Assembly (NCBI GenBank): GCA_009777615.1
Contig: WRLM01000001.1
Location: 372,001-436,000, forward strand
Reading direction: 5' to 3'
Length of the DNA stretch: 64,000 bases
DNA from: Candidatus Methanoplasma cognatum
Lineage (GTDB): Archaea > Thermoplasmatota > Thermoplasmata > Methanomassiliicoccales > Methanomethylophilaceae
The notes under the pieces are model-generated. The model was not told the DNA's origin. It did not search any database and saw nothing but the letters and a program-made list of their open reading frames with translations. This document shows, in pieces, positions 1-8,316 of the stretch; positions within the stretch are counted from its first letter, which is position 1, and each line of letters opens with the position of its first letter. The position numbers and the translations under genes are program-made.

Positions 1-1053
1 GCGAACGGCGGAACACCGCAGCAGCAGGTGATCCCCAACATAGCGGCGGGAACGATGCTGGGCGCGGTCCCGGCAACGGAGCCTACCCGCAGCGGTATGT
101 TCTTTGCAGGATGGTATGACGGCAGCACGAAATATTCCTTCACGAATAAGCTGTACCAAGACACCACGCTGACGGCAATGTGGCAGTCCACTCCGCCGGA
201 GGTGTATGTGATATTCGCTACCGCTTACAGCAATGCTTTCATATCCCCTCAGGGCATGATCAGAGTAATGGCCGGAGACAGTGTCACGTTCGACTTCTAT
301 GCTTCGGTAGGGAACAATCCTAAAGTGCTGATAGACGGCAGAGAGGTCAATGTGACGTCGCCCTACACATTCGCCAATGTGAGGGGCAACCACAGTATCG
401 AGATCTCGGCGGACGGGACATTGAGGGACATTACGGGCTTACTTACCGTTAACGTCAACGGCCACGGCGACGTGCTCTACAGCACGGACGGCGGGATCCA
501 TTTTGCGTTCTACGACTCGCCTCTTCCGCTGTTCAGCGGCGCGGAGTATGTCCTGAAGGCTGTGCCGGGTCAGTCCAGTCAGTTCGTTAACTGGAGCGGG
601 GACGCTTCGGGAAGCGATCCGCAGATAACGATCGTCTCGGACGGAACGTCTGACCTGTATGTCAACGCGAACTTTGAGAACCAGTCGGGAATCGGTTCGG
701 GTTTCTTCGGGACTCACAGCGGCGGCGGGCTTTCCATAGCCAACCTCATATGCATGATACTGGCAGTCGCGATAGGCATTGTCGCGCTTACCGTTGCGAA
801 TAACAGGAACTATGAAGGGACCGGGACTGGCAAAGGACTCAGGCTGGGCGCCGTGATTATAGCCCTGATATCGGTGGCCCTCTTCTTCCTGACCCAGGGA
901 TTCAACGGAACATTTGTTCCGACGGATGAGTGGACCATTGTCATGGCGATACTTACCCTCGTGACGGCGGCGCTGGCGCTGATCAGCTTAAGATATGATT
1001 ACGCAAAAGAGGAGGATGCCGGAAGCGGCAGTTCCAAAGGAATGGCCGAATGA
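1..1053 (+). CDS. Surface/adhesin-like protein, C-terminal part (5' end off the window)
   Basis: The reading frame is open from base 1, so only the C-terminal 350 residues or so are present. The first part resembles a Listeria-Bacteroides type (InlB B-repeat) module (GMFFAGWYDGSTKYSFTNKL). Next comes a module starting YVIFATAYSNAFISPQG, then one with a DVLYSTDGGIHF core, and the C-terminus holds about three hydrophobic helices that would anchor it in the membrane. The ISPQG and STDGG modules also occur at the end of the 1638-residue adhesin at 58171-63087, so the two proteins are related. No substrate can be inferred. It is followed by a strong hairpin terminator. Confidence 0.8.
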   Translation, partial: ANGGTPQQQVIPNIAAGTMLGAVPATEPTRSGMFFAGWYDGSTKYSFTNKLYQDTTLTAMWQSTPPEVYVIFATAYSNAFISPQGMIRVMAGDSVTFDFYASVGNNPKVLIDGREVNVTSPYTFANVRGNHSIEISADGTLRDITGLLTVNVNGHGDVLYSTDGGIHFAFYDSPLPLFSGAEYVLKAVPGQSSQFVNWSGDASGSDPQITIVSDGTSDLYVNANFENQSGIGSGFFGTHSGGGLSIANLICMILAVAIGIVALTVANNRNYEGTGTGKGLRLGAVIIALISVALFFLTQGFNGTFVPTDEWTIVMAILTLVTAALALISLRYDYAKEEDAGSGSSKGMAE

Positions 1054-1060
1054 TGAAACA

Positions 1061-1083
1061 GGGGGCGCCGCCCCCAATTTTTT
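1061..1083 (+). terminator. Hairpin terminator after the surface-protein gene
   Basis: A 6-bp GGGGGC/GCCCCC stem with a 3-nt loop is followed by a run of eight T, 8 nt after the stop codon. Confidence 0.75.
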
Positions 1084-1090
1084 TTAATTA

Positions 1091-1481
1091 TCCGGAGTTT
1101 GACACTTACGCCTGACTGATTTCTTCAGATCTCCATGGAGTTCGCGACCAGCGCGACCGCCTCCTTGGAAACGCTGTCCCCCTGATCGTGTTTCAGGGAG
1201 TCCAGGAATACGTCCAGCCCCATGGATGCGAACACTGAATCCACCAGGATCTTGTTGCCCATCCTCATCGTGGTGTTGTCGTTCGGCTTCGGTATCTTTG
1301 CTCTTATATTCTCGATTAAGGGAATGAACCCTATGTGAAAAACGGCCTTTCGGCCTGTTTTTTGTTTAGCGACAAAACTTATCGAAAGGCCGCCCTTATT
1401 CTTTTGCCCAGACATCCTGAGCCTTCGTAAAGAACACAGCACCCGCTGTCTGCTCAAGAACTGTATGTGTCAAACTCCAGA
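1091..1481 (-). mobile_element. Decayed insertion sequence / MITE-like remnant
   Basis: About 390 bp bounded by inverted ends: CCGGAGTTTGACACTTACG on the left and its near complement TGTATGTGTCAAACTCCAG on the right. On the minus strand a short frame (about 1125-1457) ends in a segment around FASMGLDVFLDSLKHDQGDS, which looks like the N-terminus of a transposase, and then stops. No catalytic domain is left, so the element is probably non-autonomous. The right-hand 53 nt are identical to the end of the remnant at 5139-5698. The IS family is not certain. Confidence 0.6.
1429..1481 (-). repeat. 53-nt IS end, identical copy at 5646-5698
   Basis: The 53 bases from AAAGAACACAGCACCCGC to GTCAAACTCCAGA are the same in both places and in the same orientation. 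They contain the inverted-repeat end of the element. The two copies bracket the importer operon at 1636-4900. Confidence 0.8.
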
Positions 1482-1635
1482 TTTAATCTAAGAACACCAT
1501 GATGCGTGCGCCTGTGCTGAATGCGGTGTTCGTGAAAGGGTATGCCGAAATGCGCGGCCGTCAGTTAACGATCGCCTTTATGCTGCCTCTGAGGCTGTCT
1601 GTATCTATCTCTATTTCTGACTCGATGGGCATACT

Positions 1636-2442
1636 TCACTGCAAATGGAGGGTTTCTATTTCCTCATCTGAAAGAGGATCGCCTAAGATGACATGGGGCC
1701 TCCCGTTATCATTGATGACAGTGCAGTTCATCCCGTAAACGCATCTTATGTTATCTTCAGTGATCACATCTTCAGGCCGCCCCATGCTGTATATGATGCC
1801 TGGATCAGACATCATTATGACTCTGTCTGCATATCTTGAAGCAATGTTCAGATCGTGGCTGATCATTATCACAATCATCTCTTTCTCTTGGGCTAATGCG
1901 TGGAGAAGATTTATTACTTGCACTTGGTGCCTGATGTCCAGGTTCGCGGTCGGTTCGTCCAATATGAATATCCTTGGCTGCTGCGCCAATCCTCTCGCGA
2001 TAGATACCTTCTGACGCTGGCCTGCGCTGAGCTCATTGTAATTCCGCATCGCAAGTTGGGTTATGTTCAGTTGTTTCATGACCTCGTACACAATATGCAT
2101 GTCTTCTTTTTCTGAACCTATCTTTTGAAAAGGATGTCTTCCCATAAGGATCGTATCTATGACCGTCATCGAGAAATTATTCGATGACGATGCAGGAACG
2201 AAACCCATTATCTTCGACAGTTCTTTGAGAGTATACTCGCTTATGTCCCTCTCATCGAGGAAGACCTCCCCATCTGTTGGGGTCAGCAGTTTGTTCATGC
2301 ATCTGACAAGTGTAGATTTGCCTACACCGTTTGGACCGAGGATGCATATCAGCCCGGGCTTGTTGAAAGTAAGGCCGATGTCAAAGATCACCGGCCCTTT
2401 AGAGTTATATCCAAAACTAATGTCGTCTGAACGCAGTTCCAT
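1636..2442 (-). CDS. ABC importer ATPase, FecE/BtuD type
   Basis: This 268-residue protein would power uptake of an iron-chelate, heme or corrinoid type ligand. Walker A (GPNGVGKST) is at residues 36-44, the signature LSAGQRQ at 138-144 and Walker B (IFILDEP) at 158-164. Its length is normal for the family. It is the last gene of a three-gene minus-strand operon (binding protein, permease, ATPase), and the permease stop directly precedes its ATG. The operator at 4936 upstream of the first gene places the operon with the tetrapyrrole-type island further right. Family assignment is firm; the ligand is not known. Confidence 0.9.
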   Translation of the reverse strand: MELRSDDISFGYNSKGPVIFDIGLTFNKPGLICILGPNGVGKSTLVRCMNKLLTPTDGEVFLDERDISEYTLKELSKIMGFVPASSSNNFSMTVIDTILMGRHPFQKIGSEKEDMHIVYEVMKQLNITQLAMRNYNELSAGQRQKVSIARGLAQQPRIFILDEPTANLDIRHQVQVINLLHALAQEKEMIVIMISHDLNIASRYADRVIMMSDPGIIYSMGRPEDVITEDNIRCVYGMNCTVINDNGRPHVILGDPLSDEEIETLHLQ

Positions 2443-3540
2443 TTACCAGACCTCCTTTTTTTGCCTTATGAGAAGGTATAACAGAACGGGGCCGCCGATG
2501 AACGCAGTGATCACTCCCACCTGCAATACGGTAGGGGCTATGACCGTCCTCCCCACAAGGTCTGCTATGATCAGGAACACTGCTCCGAACGCCGCAGAGG
2601 ACGGTAGCAGGAATTTATTGTCCGATCCGACGAACATTCTGCATATGTGCGGACATACTAACCCAACAAATCCGATTATTCCTGTAAAACTGACGATCGT
2701 CGCCGCTATCAGAGATACTATCAGCAGGCTTATCAGCCTTAATCGGTCGGCATTTATCCCGAGAGACCTGGCGCTTTCGTCCCCTGACGTAAGCACATTG
2801 ATCTTGCTTGACAGCAGTTGTAACGCGATTCCCCCTATGAGGGCTACAGTGAACATGAACGGGATCGAGTTCCATTTTGCCAGACCCAGCGTTCCAATCT
2901 GCCATGTAAAGGCCTCTGCCAACGAATTGGGATTGGCCATGAGCATCATCACCGTGGTCATTGCATTGAATAGGTACATGACCGCCAGGCCGGAAAGGAT
3001 TATCGTCGTAGGCGATGCCCGCCTTACAGTAGAGATCAGCAAGATCACTGCCATCGGTATAAGAGAGAAAAAGAACGCGTTCACTACTATTGCAAAGTTG
3101 CCTCCGATGACAGAAAGCCCCAGTACAATGGACAGGGTGGCACCGAACGCCGCGCCCGCAGATATCCCAGTCGTATAGGGGTCCGCAAGAGGATTCTTTA
3201 TCGTGCTCTGCATCGTGGCTCCTGCTATAGCCAGCCCCGAACCGGCAATGATGCCCGCAAGTATCCTGGGGAGACGCACGTTCCATATTACGTAGTCTTT
3301 ATTCGCGTCCTGAATATTTCCGGTTATGTGGTCGATTATTATCCGGAACGACTCAAAAAAGCCGATATCATACGGCCCTATCGTAGTAGCGAACCCTGCG
3401 ACAATTACAGCCCCAACTATGCATATGGTAATGAAAAGATATTTTCTGTAAATGAAGGTTCCATATTCCTTCATCAGCTTTTCTTCTTCATCCGAACTCG
3501 CATCAGCCCGACCGTGATATTTATTCCAAGGCAGATCCAA
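2443..3540 (-). CDS. ABC importer permease, FecCD/BtuC family
   Basis: A 365-residue, very hydrophobic protein with about nine to ten membrane helices and the family motifs VWNVRLPRILAGIIAGSGLA and DPYTTGISAGAAFGA. It would form the homodimeric channel of a metal-chelate or cobalamin importer. I chose the TTG at 3540 as start because GGGAGAG lies at ribosome-binding distance. The first in-frame ATG (3474) has no such site but would remove only a polar N-terminal tail of 22 residues. It lies between its binding protein (61-nt gap) and its ATPase (no gap). Confidence 0.9.
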   Translation of the reverse strand: MDLPWNKYHGRADASSDEEEKLMKEYGTFIYRKYLFITICIVGAVIVAGFATTIGPYDIGFFESFRIIIDHITGNIQDANKDYVIWNVRLPRILAGIIAGSGLAIAGATMQSTIKNPLADPYTTGISAGAAFGATLSIVLGLSVIGGNFAIVVNAFFFSLIPMAVILLISTVRRASPTTIILSGLAVMYLFNAMTTVMMLMANPNSLAEAFTWQIGTLGLAKWNSIPFMFTVALIGGIALQLLSSKINVLTSGDESARSLGINADRLRLISLLIVSLIAATIVSFTGIIGFVGLVCPHICRMFVGSDNKFLLPSSAAFGAVFLIIADLVGRTVIAPTVLQVGVITAFIGGPVLLYLLIRQKKEVW

Positions 3541-3601
3541 TTAATCTCTCCCGTTTCTGAATTGATAGATAGATTGTAAGAAGGGAGCTGGGCCCCTGGT
3601 T

Positions 3602-4900
3602 TCATTTATTCGGATAGTATACAAAGTTATACATCTGGAACTCGTATCCGTTCGTTTCGCAGAACTTGTTCACGTAGTCCCTGAGTATATCCTCCACCTC
3701 ACCAGTGCTGAAAGTTCCTGGGAAGAATATCGAGCTCCCGATAAGAGTATGGATACAGAACGGCAGATCGTAGTTGATCATGTAAATCTCGTTATTCTTA
3801 TATCCGTCCGTAATGGCGAAACTGCTGAAGTCCGTGCTTTCATATATCGCTTTAAGTTCGGCCTCAGACTGGTGGGTGTAGATATACCTTCCAGCGACTA
3901 TATACTGCGGATTACTTGCCAGAATACTCTCCAAGTAGGTGGGTACAGACCCGCCTGCTGAACTTGGTGTTGTTACTATTGTATTTCCGACATTGGTGGC
4001 TCCGGAAAGAGACAGTGCTGTAGACACTCCGTCCGATTGGGCATACATGTAGGTCGGTGTCCCGATGTAGAACTTTGTGGCGCTTCTGTTCGAGATCTTG
4101 TCCAATCTTTCGTTGATCTTGTTGTTCAGGTCGTCCATCCACTTGACATACTCCTGAGCTTCTTTGCTGTTCCCTGTGAAGAAACCAAGCATGAGCGCCC
4201 CCTCAGCAAGTCTTCCGTTCTCCCATGTTGTCAGGCGGACCACTTGCTTGGTGCCGACGGTCGAGCCGTCTATGTTCACACCATATGTCGATTTGGTACC
4301 GCTGTAAACTGTATCGGCATCTATCTTCAGGATCTCTTCAATACTGGGTTCTCTTCTGTCTCCCACCGAAGGAAGGCCTCCGTAGTTTTTGAAGAGATTA
4401 TTGTCCCAATATTGCTGTATGAAGTCGTTGATCCCCACAACTCTGTCCGCTGCGCCTATCGCGATCGCAAGGCTGAGGGACCTTTGCGTGTTCAAAACGA
4501 TCATCTTGAAAATAGGTATCTTAGCAGAAGCCACGGTGCCGTCAACGGTGATGTAATTTATCGTCATGGATTTTTTCTGGCTGTCTGACTTCCCGTCATT
4601 ATACTTTATCAGCTCGATAATGGCGTTCACCATATCGATGTCCTTCTGATCGACCACACCGTCGTTGTTGGCATCTGCGAGCAGTGAGTATTCACCGTTC
4701 TCGATCAAGCTCTCGAGTTTGGCCACGTCCTCGCCGTCCAAATAATCATCCTCATTCGCATTACCAAGAACGGCCAGTCTTCCGTCTGTATTTGTCGATC
4801 TGTAGCCCGTATCTTTGTTGTTCAGTATAACGAAGATACCTATCGCAGCGACAACAATAATGACAACGACCGCTACGGCGTATATCTGTTTACTTTTCAT
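3602..4900 (-). CDS. Dockerin-bearing substrate-binding protein of FecB/BtuF type
   Basis: A 432-residue protein with an N-terminal membrane helix (about residues 7-26). Two calcium-loop motifs of dockerin type follow (residues 47-64 and 77-95, DANNDGVVDQKDIDMVNAI), then a periplasmic-binding domain of the PF01497 class (IGAADRVVGINDFIQQYW onward). It would sit on the outer face of the membrane and feed the permease encoded downstream. A lipobox is absent, so the helix is the anchor. The dockerin pair between anchor and binding domain is unusual for this family and is missing from the six paralogues at 29.7-34.5 and 46.3-48.8 kb. ATG at 4900 is preceded by GAGAGGA. Confidence 0.85.
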   Translation of the reverse strand: MKSKQIYAVAVVVIIVVAAIGIFVILNNKDTGYRSTNTDGRLAVLGNANEDDYLDGEDVAKLESLIENGEYSLLADANNDGVVDQKDIDMVNAIIELIKYNDGKSDSQKKSMTINYITVDGTVASAKIPIFKMIVLNTQRSLSLAIAIGAADRVVGINDFIQQYWDNNLFKNYGGLPSVGDRREPSIEEILKIDADTVYSGTKSTYGVNIDGSTVGTKQVVRLTTWENGRLAEGALMLGFFTGNSKEAQEYVKWMDDLNNKINERLDKISNRSATKFYIGTPTYMYAQSDGVSTALSLSGATNVGNTIVTTPSSAGGSVPTYLESILASNPQYIVAGRYIYTHQSEAELKAIYESTDFSSFAITDGYKNNEIYMINYDLPFCIHTLIGSSIFFPGTFSTGEVEDILRDYVNKFCETNGYEFQMYNFVYYPNK

Positions 4901-4935
4901 AATATCCTCTCATTTATAAAAGTTAGATTACATTG

Positions 4936-4952
4936 TTGGATGTATATTCCAA
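4936..4952. promoter_or_regulatory. Shared 17-bp operator, site 1 (importer operon)
   Basis: TTGGATGTATATTCCAA, 35 bp upstream of the binding-protein ATG. On the minus strand a TATA-like TATTATATAC lies about 20 bp further upstream (4964-4973), so the repeat would cover the transcription start. Confidence 0.8.
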
Positions 4953-5138
4953 TACTTTTGAGCGTATATAATAGATTCTATTTGATAGCCCTTCCAGAAA
5001 GAACATCGGGATTCCTCTGAAATTAAGGAAAAGATAAAATCTCTCTATCTTGATGCAAGAGGCCATAGGGGAAGTTCCAGATAAATCTGGGCTTTCAGGA
5101 AATCATCACCACCTTGAGTCCGGTCTGAGTTCTGACAG

Positions 5139-5637
5139 TCAGCGGCTGTTCACTGTGTCCCCCATCTTGCGTTTGACCATCGAATTAACAGTTTCTACCA
5201 GAGCTCTTTTGTTATATGTATCCTGATCGAAGAAGAACTTCATCCTTCCGCGGTTGAATCCCCTCGTCCTTACTCTGGATGGTTCCTACCTTGGCCTGTT
5301 CCTACTTCCTTATCGGTATCATCGCATCGGCGCCCAGCCTTTCATGGATATCCCTGTGGACATACTCGGCATCATATCCTTTGTCTGCGACCACACACCT
5401 TATGCCGAACCCTCCCCTGACAAGACTGGTCACCGTATATTCCATTCTCTTTATGTCATGGCTGTGCTTGTCCGTACAATCGCAGGACAGTATCATCTTC
5501 GTATCCGTATCCACTGCGAAAGTCGTCTTGACGAAATCCTTCTTTTCGCGCCTGACCCCGAACTCCCTTACTCGCTTCTCCATGTGCCCGGATATGTTGG
5601 TCAGCGAGAAACCTGTGGAATCTATCGCGACCACCAT
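5139..5637 (-). pseudogene. Broken IS transposase (DDE type)
   Basis: The minus-strand frame 5302-5637 encodes VVAIDSTGFSLTNISGHMEK and RCVVADKGYDAEYVHRDIHE, typical of the catalytic core of IS5/IS4-like DDE transposases. A stop at 5302 interrupts it, and in another frame the usual C-terminus continues (MKFFFDQDTYNKRALVETVN, then KRKMGDTVNSR and a stop at 5139). The N-terminal part is missing: the core is fused almost directly to the 53-nt IS end at 5646-5698. This is an inactive remnant with at least one deletion and one frameshift. The rest of the 4953-5138 stretch shows no gene. Confidence 0.75.
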
Positions 5638-5645
5638 GTCTTCGG

Positions 5646-5698
5646 AAAGAACACAGCACCCGCTGTCTGCTCAAGAACTGTATGTGTCAAACTCCAGA
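5646..5698 (-). repeat. 53-nt IS end, identical to 1429-1481
   Basis: Same sequence and orientation as the block at 1429-1481, ending in GTGTCAAACTCCAGA. It marks the transposase-proximal end of the second remnant. Confidence 0.8.
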
Positions 5699-5812
5699 AT
5701 TATATCCATTAAACAATGCATAATGAATGCCGTTATGGAAAAGGGTCCATGAAGCCGAACGGGAGCATCTCGGCAACGGGGCGTCCCCCTGCGGCCTGTT
5801 CCATACGCAATG

Positions 5813-5820
5813 TTATATAT
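5813..5820 (+). promoter_or_regulatory. TATA box of a probably leaderless gene
   Basis: TTATATAT is centred about 25 bp before the ATG at 5841, with no ribosome-binding site between. This spacing suggests that transcription starts at or near the start codon. Confidence 0.5.
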
Positions 5821-5840
5821 CCTTATTAATTCCGTTTTTC

Positions 5841-6485
5841 ATGGCTGTCCATCAGATCAATTCCGGCATGACTCCAGATTCGAACATGTATCTCGTAATC
5901 GGCAGCAGAACGGTATTGATCGACGCAGGCACGGGCATCGAAAGCCGCAGAAACATCGCAAAGATAAAGGACATATTGAAAGAGAGGAGGCTTGATATGA
6001 TAATACTCACACACTTCCATTTTGATCATGTCGGCGGTCTTGCGGATCTGCTGGATGAGTTCGGGTCCGAGGCGTTTGCGGGCGCCGGTGATGCTCCCTT
6101 CATAGCAAACGGAGATCCGGAGTACATCCTCCCGGGATTGTTCGGCGGGGATATAGGGCCGGCGGAAGTGACGGAGCTCATGGAAGGAGACATGATCGAT
6201 CTGGGAGAGCACAGGCTCCGTGTGATAAACACGCCCGGGCATACATGCGGAGGGATATGTCTGTATGATGAGGTCACTCACTCTTTGTTCTCGGGGGACA
6301 CTGTGTTCGGCTATGGCGTGGGAAGAACGGATTTTCCCTCAGGCTCGGCTGAGGAGCTTATACGCTCTCTGAAGAAATTAAGCGGCATTGACATAGGGAC
6401 GCTGTACCCCGGGCATATGGAAACGGCGCCGGACGGCAACAGGGCGATAAGAAGCGGCCTTATGATGATGGGGGTGTTCAATTGA
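5841..6485 (+). CDS. Metallo-beta-lactamase fold hydrolase (glyoxalase II-like)
   Basis: A 214-residue metal-dependent hydrolase. The HxHxDH zinc motif is complete (THFHFDH, His58, His60, Asp62, His63). Further metal ligands are expected in NTPGHTCG, LFSGDTVF and YPGHME. Family members cleave thioesters such as S-lactoylglutathione analogues or other substrates; the actual one cannot be read from sequence. I start at the ATG at 5841, not upstream, because the TATA box and the family's usual N-terminus both fit it. The next gene, Sua5, begins 5 nt after the stop, so the two are probably cotranscribed. Confidence 0.85.
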   Translation: MAVHQINSGMTPDSNMYLVIGSRTVLIDAGTGIESRRNIAKIKDILKERRLDMIILTHFHFDHVGGLADLLDEFGSEAFAGAGDAPFIANGDPEYILPGLFGGDIGPAEVTELMEGDMIDLGEHRLRVINTPGHTCGGICLYDEVTHSLFSGDTVFGYGVGRTDFPSGSAEELIRSLKKLSGIDIGTLYPGHMETAPDGNRAIRSGLMMMGVFN

Positions 6486-6490
6486 AAATA

Positions 6491-7120
6491 ATGAAGTGCG
6501 GTCATGAGGATGTGTCAGATCACAATTTCGGGAGCATGATGGACGAGGTCGCGAAAGAGGTCGCCGCCGGAAATCTCATCGTGTACCCCACCGAAACAGT
6601 ATACGGGATAGGCGCAGATATATTCAACGAGGTCGCGGTTAAGAATCTCTTTCTCGCAAAGAAAAGGCCGTTCGACATGGCCCTGTCGGTAAGCGTAAGC
6701 GACAGGAGGATGATGGAAAGAATAGCAGTTCTGGACGACAACGCCGAGAAGCTTGTCAAAGCGTTCCTTCCGGGACCCCTCACGATAATAATAGAAAAGA
6801 ACCCCAACGTGCCGGACCTAGTGACGGCAATGTCGAAGAAGGTCGGAATAAGGATGCCCGATCACCCCGTTTCGGCGGAGATCATAAAGAGGACCGGGCC
6901 AATAGTCGCGACCTCTGCTAACTTGCATTCGCATCCGGACGCCACCGATATAGACTCCGCCGTCAGGGACCTGGGTCAGTCGGTAAGCATATATGTGGAT
7001 TCCGGGCCGAGCAAGCTGAAGAAGCCCTCCACGATCATATGGATAATGAACGGAGAGGTGGAAATAATAAGGCAGGGCGCGATAACGATCAAAGACATAG
7101 AGGACGTACTTCAATGCTGA
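6491..7120 (+). CDS. Sua5/YrdC/TsaC family threonylcarbamoyl-AMP synthase
   Basis: A 209-residue protein that would make L-threonylcarbamoyl-AMP from threonine, bicarbonate and ATP for the t6A37 modification of ANN-decoding tRNAs. Family motifs are VYPTETVYGIGADI near the N-terminus, KRPFDMALSV, FLPGPLTII and ATSANLHSHPDATD. It has the short YrdC length, without the extra C-terminal Sua5 domain. ATG 6491 is preferred over the upstream TTG at 6482, which overlaps the previous stop. Its end overlaps the start of map by 7 nt, a sign of translational coupling. Confidence 0.9.
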   Translation: MKCGHEDVSDHNFGSMMDEVAKEVAAGNLIVYPTETVYGIGADIFNEVAVKNLFLAKKRPFDMALSVSVSDRRMMERIAVLDDNAEKLVKAFLPGPLTIIIEKNPNVPDLVTAMSKKVGIRMPDHPVSAEIIKRTGPIVATSANLHSHPDATDIDSAVRDLGQSVSIYVDSGPSKLKKPSTIIWIMNGEVEIIRQGAITIKDIEDVLQC

Positions 7121-8004
7121 CGGATGAAGAACTTTCCAAGCTCAGAAAAGCGGGGGAAACAGCCGCGGCTGCAAGGTCCATAGGCATGGACATGGTAAAG
7201 GAGGGCGTGAAGCTGTACGATGTAGCGCAGGAGGTTGAAGGTTACATCAGAAAAAAAGGGTGCGGCCTAGCATTCCCCTGCAACATAAGCATCAATGAGG
7301 TCGCCGCCCACTATACTCCCAGCGTCAACGACAAGAAGGTGTTCGAGACCGGGGACGTGGTCAAAGTGGACTGCGGCGCCCATTTGGACGGATATGTCGG
7401 GGATACTGCCGGAACAGTGGAGGTCGGCACGAAAAGATACCGCGGCCTGATAGAAGCGTCGAAACGCGCGAGGGACACCGTGGCGGAGATCGTCGGCGCC
7501 GGGACGCCCATATGTGAGATAGGAAGGGTGGTTGAGATGTGCATGAACCAGGACGGTTTCAAACCCATCAAGAACCTGTGCGGACATCAGATAAAACCGT
7601 ACAATCTGCACGCTGGTCTTTCGATACCCAGTTTCAACAACGGCGACACCGGCAGGCTGACGCCGGGTATGCTGATCGCGATCGAGCCGTTTGCCACCAA
7701 CGGCGAGGGAGCGGTACTGAACGGCCCGCCGGGCAACATAGTGAGGGTACAAAGGGAAAGAAAACTGGCGGATCCGAAAGCCCAGGAGTTCTTTGAATAC
7801 ATCAAGGGGGAATTCAGGACGTTCCCCTTCTGTGCCAGGAGCTGCGATTTCCCAGACGCGGAGAAGTACGTGAAGGACCTCACAAGACATGGGGTGCTCT
7901 CCAGCTATGCTCAGCTGATAGAGGCGAAGAAAGGGATGGTCTCTCAACATGAGCACACCTTCTACATCACAAATGAAAGAACGGAAGTTATAACCCTCCC
8001 GTAA
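7114..8004 (+). CDS. map: Methionine aminopeptidase, type II archaeal
   Basis: A 296-residue enzyme that removes the initiator methionine from nascent proteins. Metal-ligand motifs of the pita-bread fold are visible: VDCGAHLDGYVGDTAG (two Asp), GHQIKPYNLHAG (His), AIEPFA (Glu) and QHEHTF (Glu). The N-terminal half contains LAFPCNISINEVAAHYTP, typical of archaeal type II enzymes. The ATG at 7114 lies inside the last codons of sua5. A tRNA gene follows 37 nt after the stop. Confidence 0.95.
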   Translation: MLTDEELSKLRKAGETAAAARSIGMDMVKEGVKLYDVAQEVEGYIRKKGCGLAFPCNISINEVAAHYTPSVNDKKVFETGDVVKVDCGAHLDGYVGDTAGTVEVGTKRYRGLIEASKRARDTVAEIVGAGTPICEIGRVVEMCMNQDGFKPIKNLCGHQIKPYNLHAGLSIPSFNNGDTGRLTPGMLIAIEPFATNGEGAVLNGPPGNIVRVQRERKLADPKAQEFFEYIKGEFRTFPFCARSCDFPDAEKYVKDLTRHGVLSSYAQLIEAKKGMVSQHEHTFYITNERTEVITLP

Positions 8005-8041
8005 AGGTTTATCTATCATTCGGCATTACACAGTAAAACAA

Positions 8042-8126
8042 GCCGATGTTGCCAAGCCTGGTCAAAGGCGATGGACTCAAGATCCATTCTCGTAGGAGTT
8101 CACCGGTTCGAATCCGGTCGTCGGCA
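8042..8126 (+). tRNA. tRNA-Leu (anticodon CAA)
   Basis: An 85-nt class II tRNA. The acceptor strands GCCGATG and CGTCGGC pair with one G-U. The anticodon stem-loop is ATGGA-CTCAAGA-TCCAT, so the anticodon is CAA. There is a long variable arm (TCTCGTAGGAG), and the T arm is ACCGG-TTCGAAT-CCGGT. The discriminator is A8126; the full CCA is not encoded. I see no intron. Confidence 0.93.
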
Positions 8127-8316
8127 CCTTCATCATTTTTGTGGGAAGAACGCTGCAAAGTGTGAAAGAGGATCGTCAGGGCCGCTGTCGAAAAAACGTT
8201 CGACGGCAAACGGTCGGTAAAAGGAAAGCAGAATATGGACATAGCTACCGAATTCCAGTTATATACAAATAGTGGTTCGTAATACAGTATATCATAAACC
8301 ACTTAATGGAGACAGT

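Noticed and set aside
1125-1457. Independent 110-residue gene
   Set aside because: It lies wholly inside an element with inverted ends, starts in the repeated IS end and breaks off after a transposase-like N-terminus.
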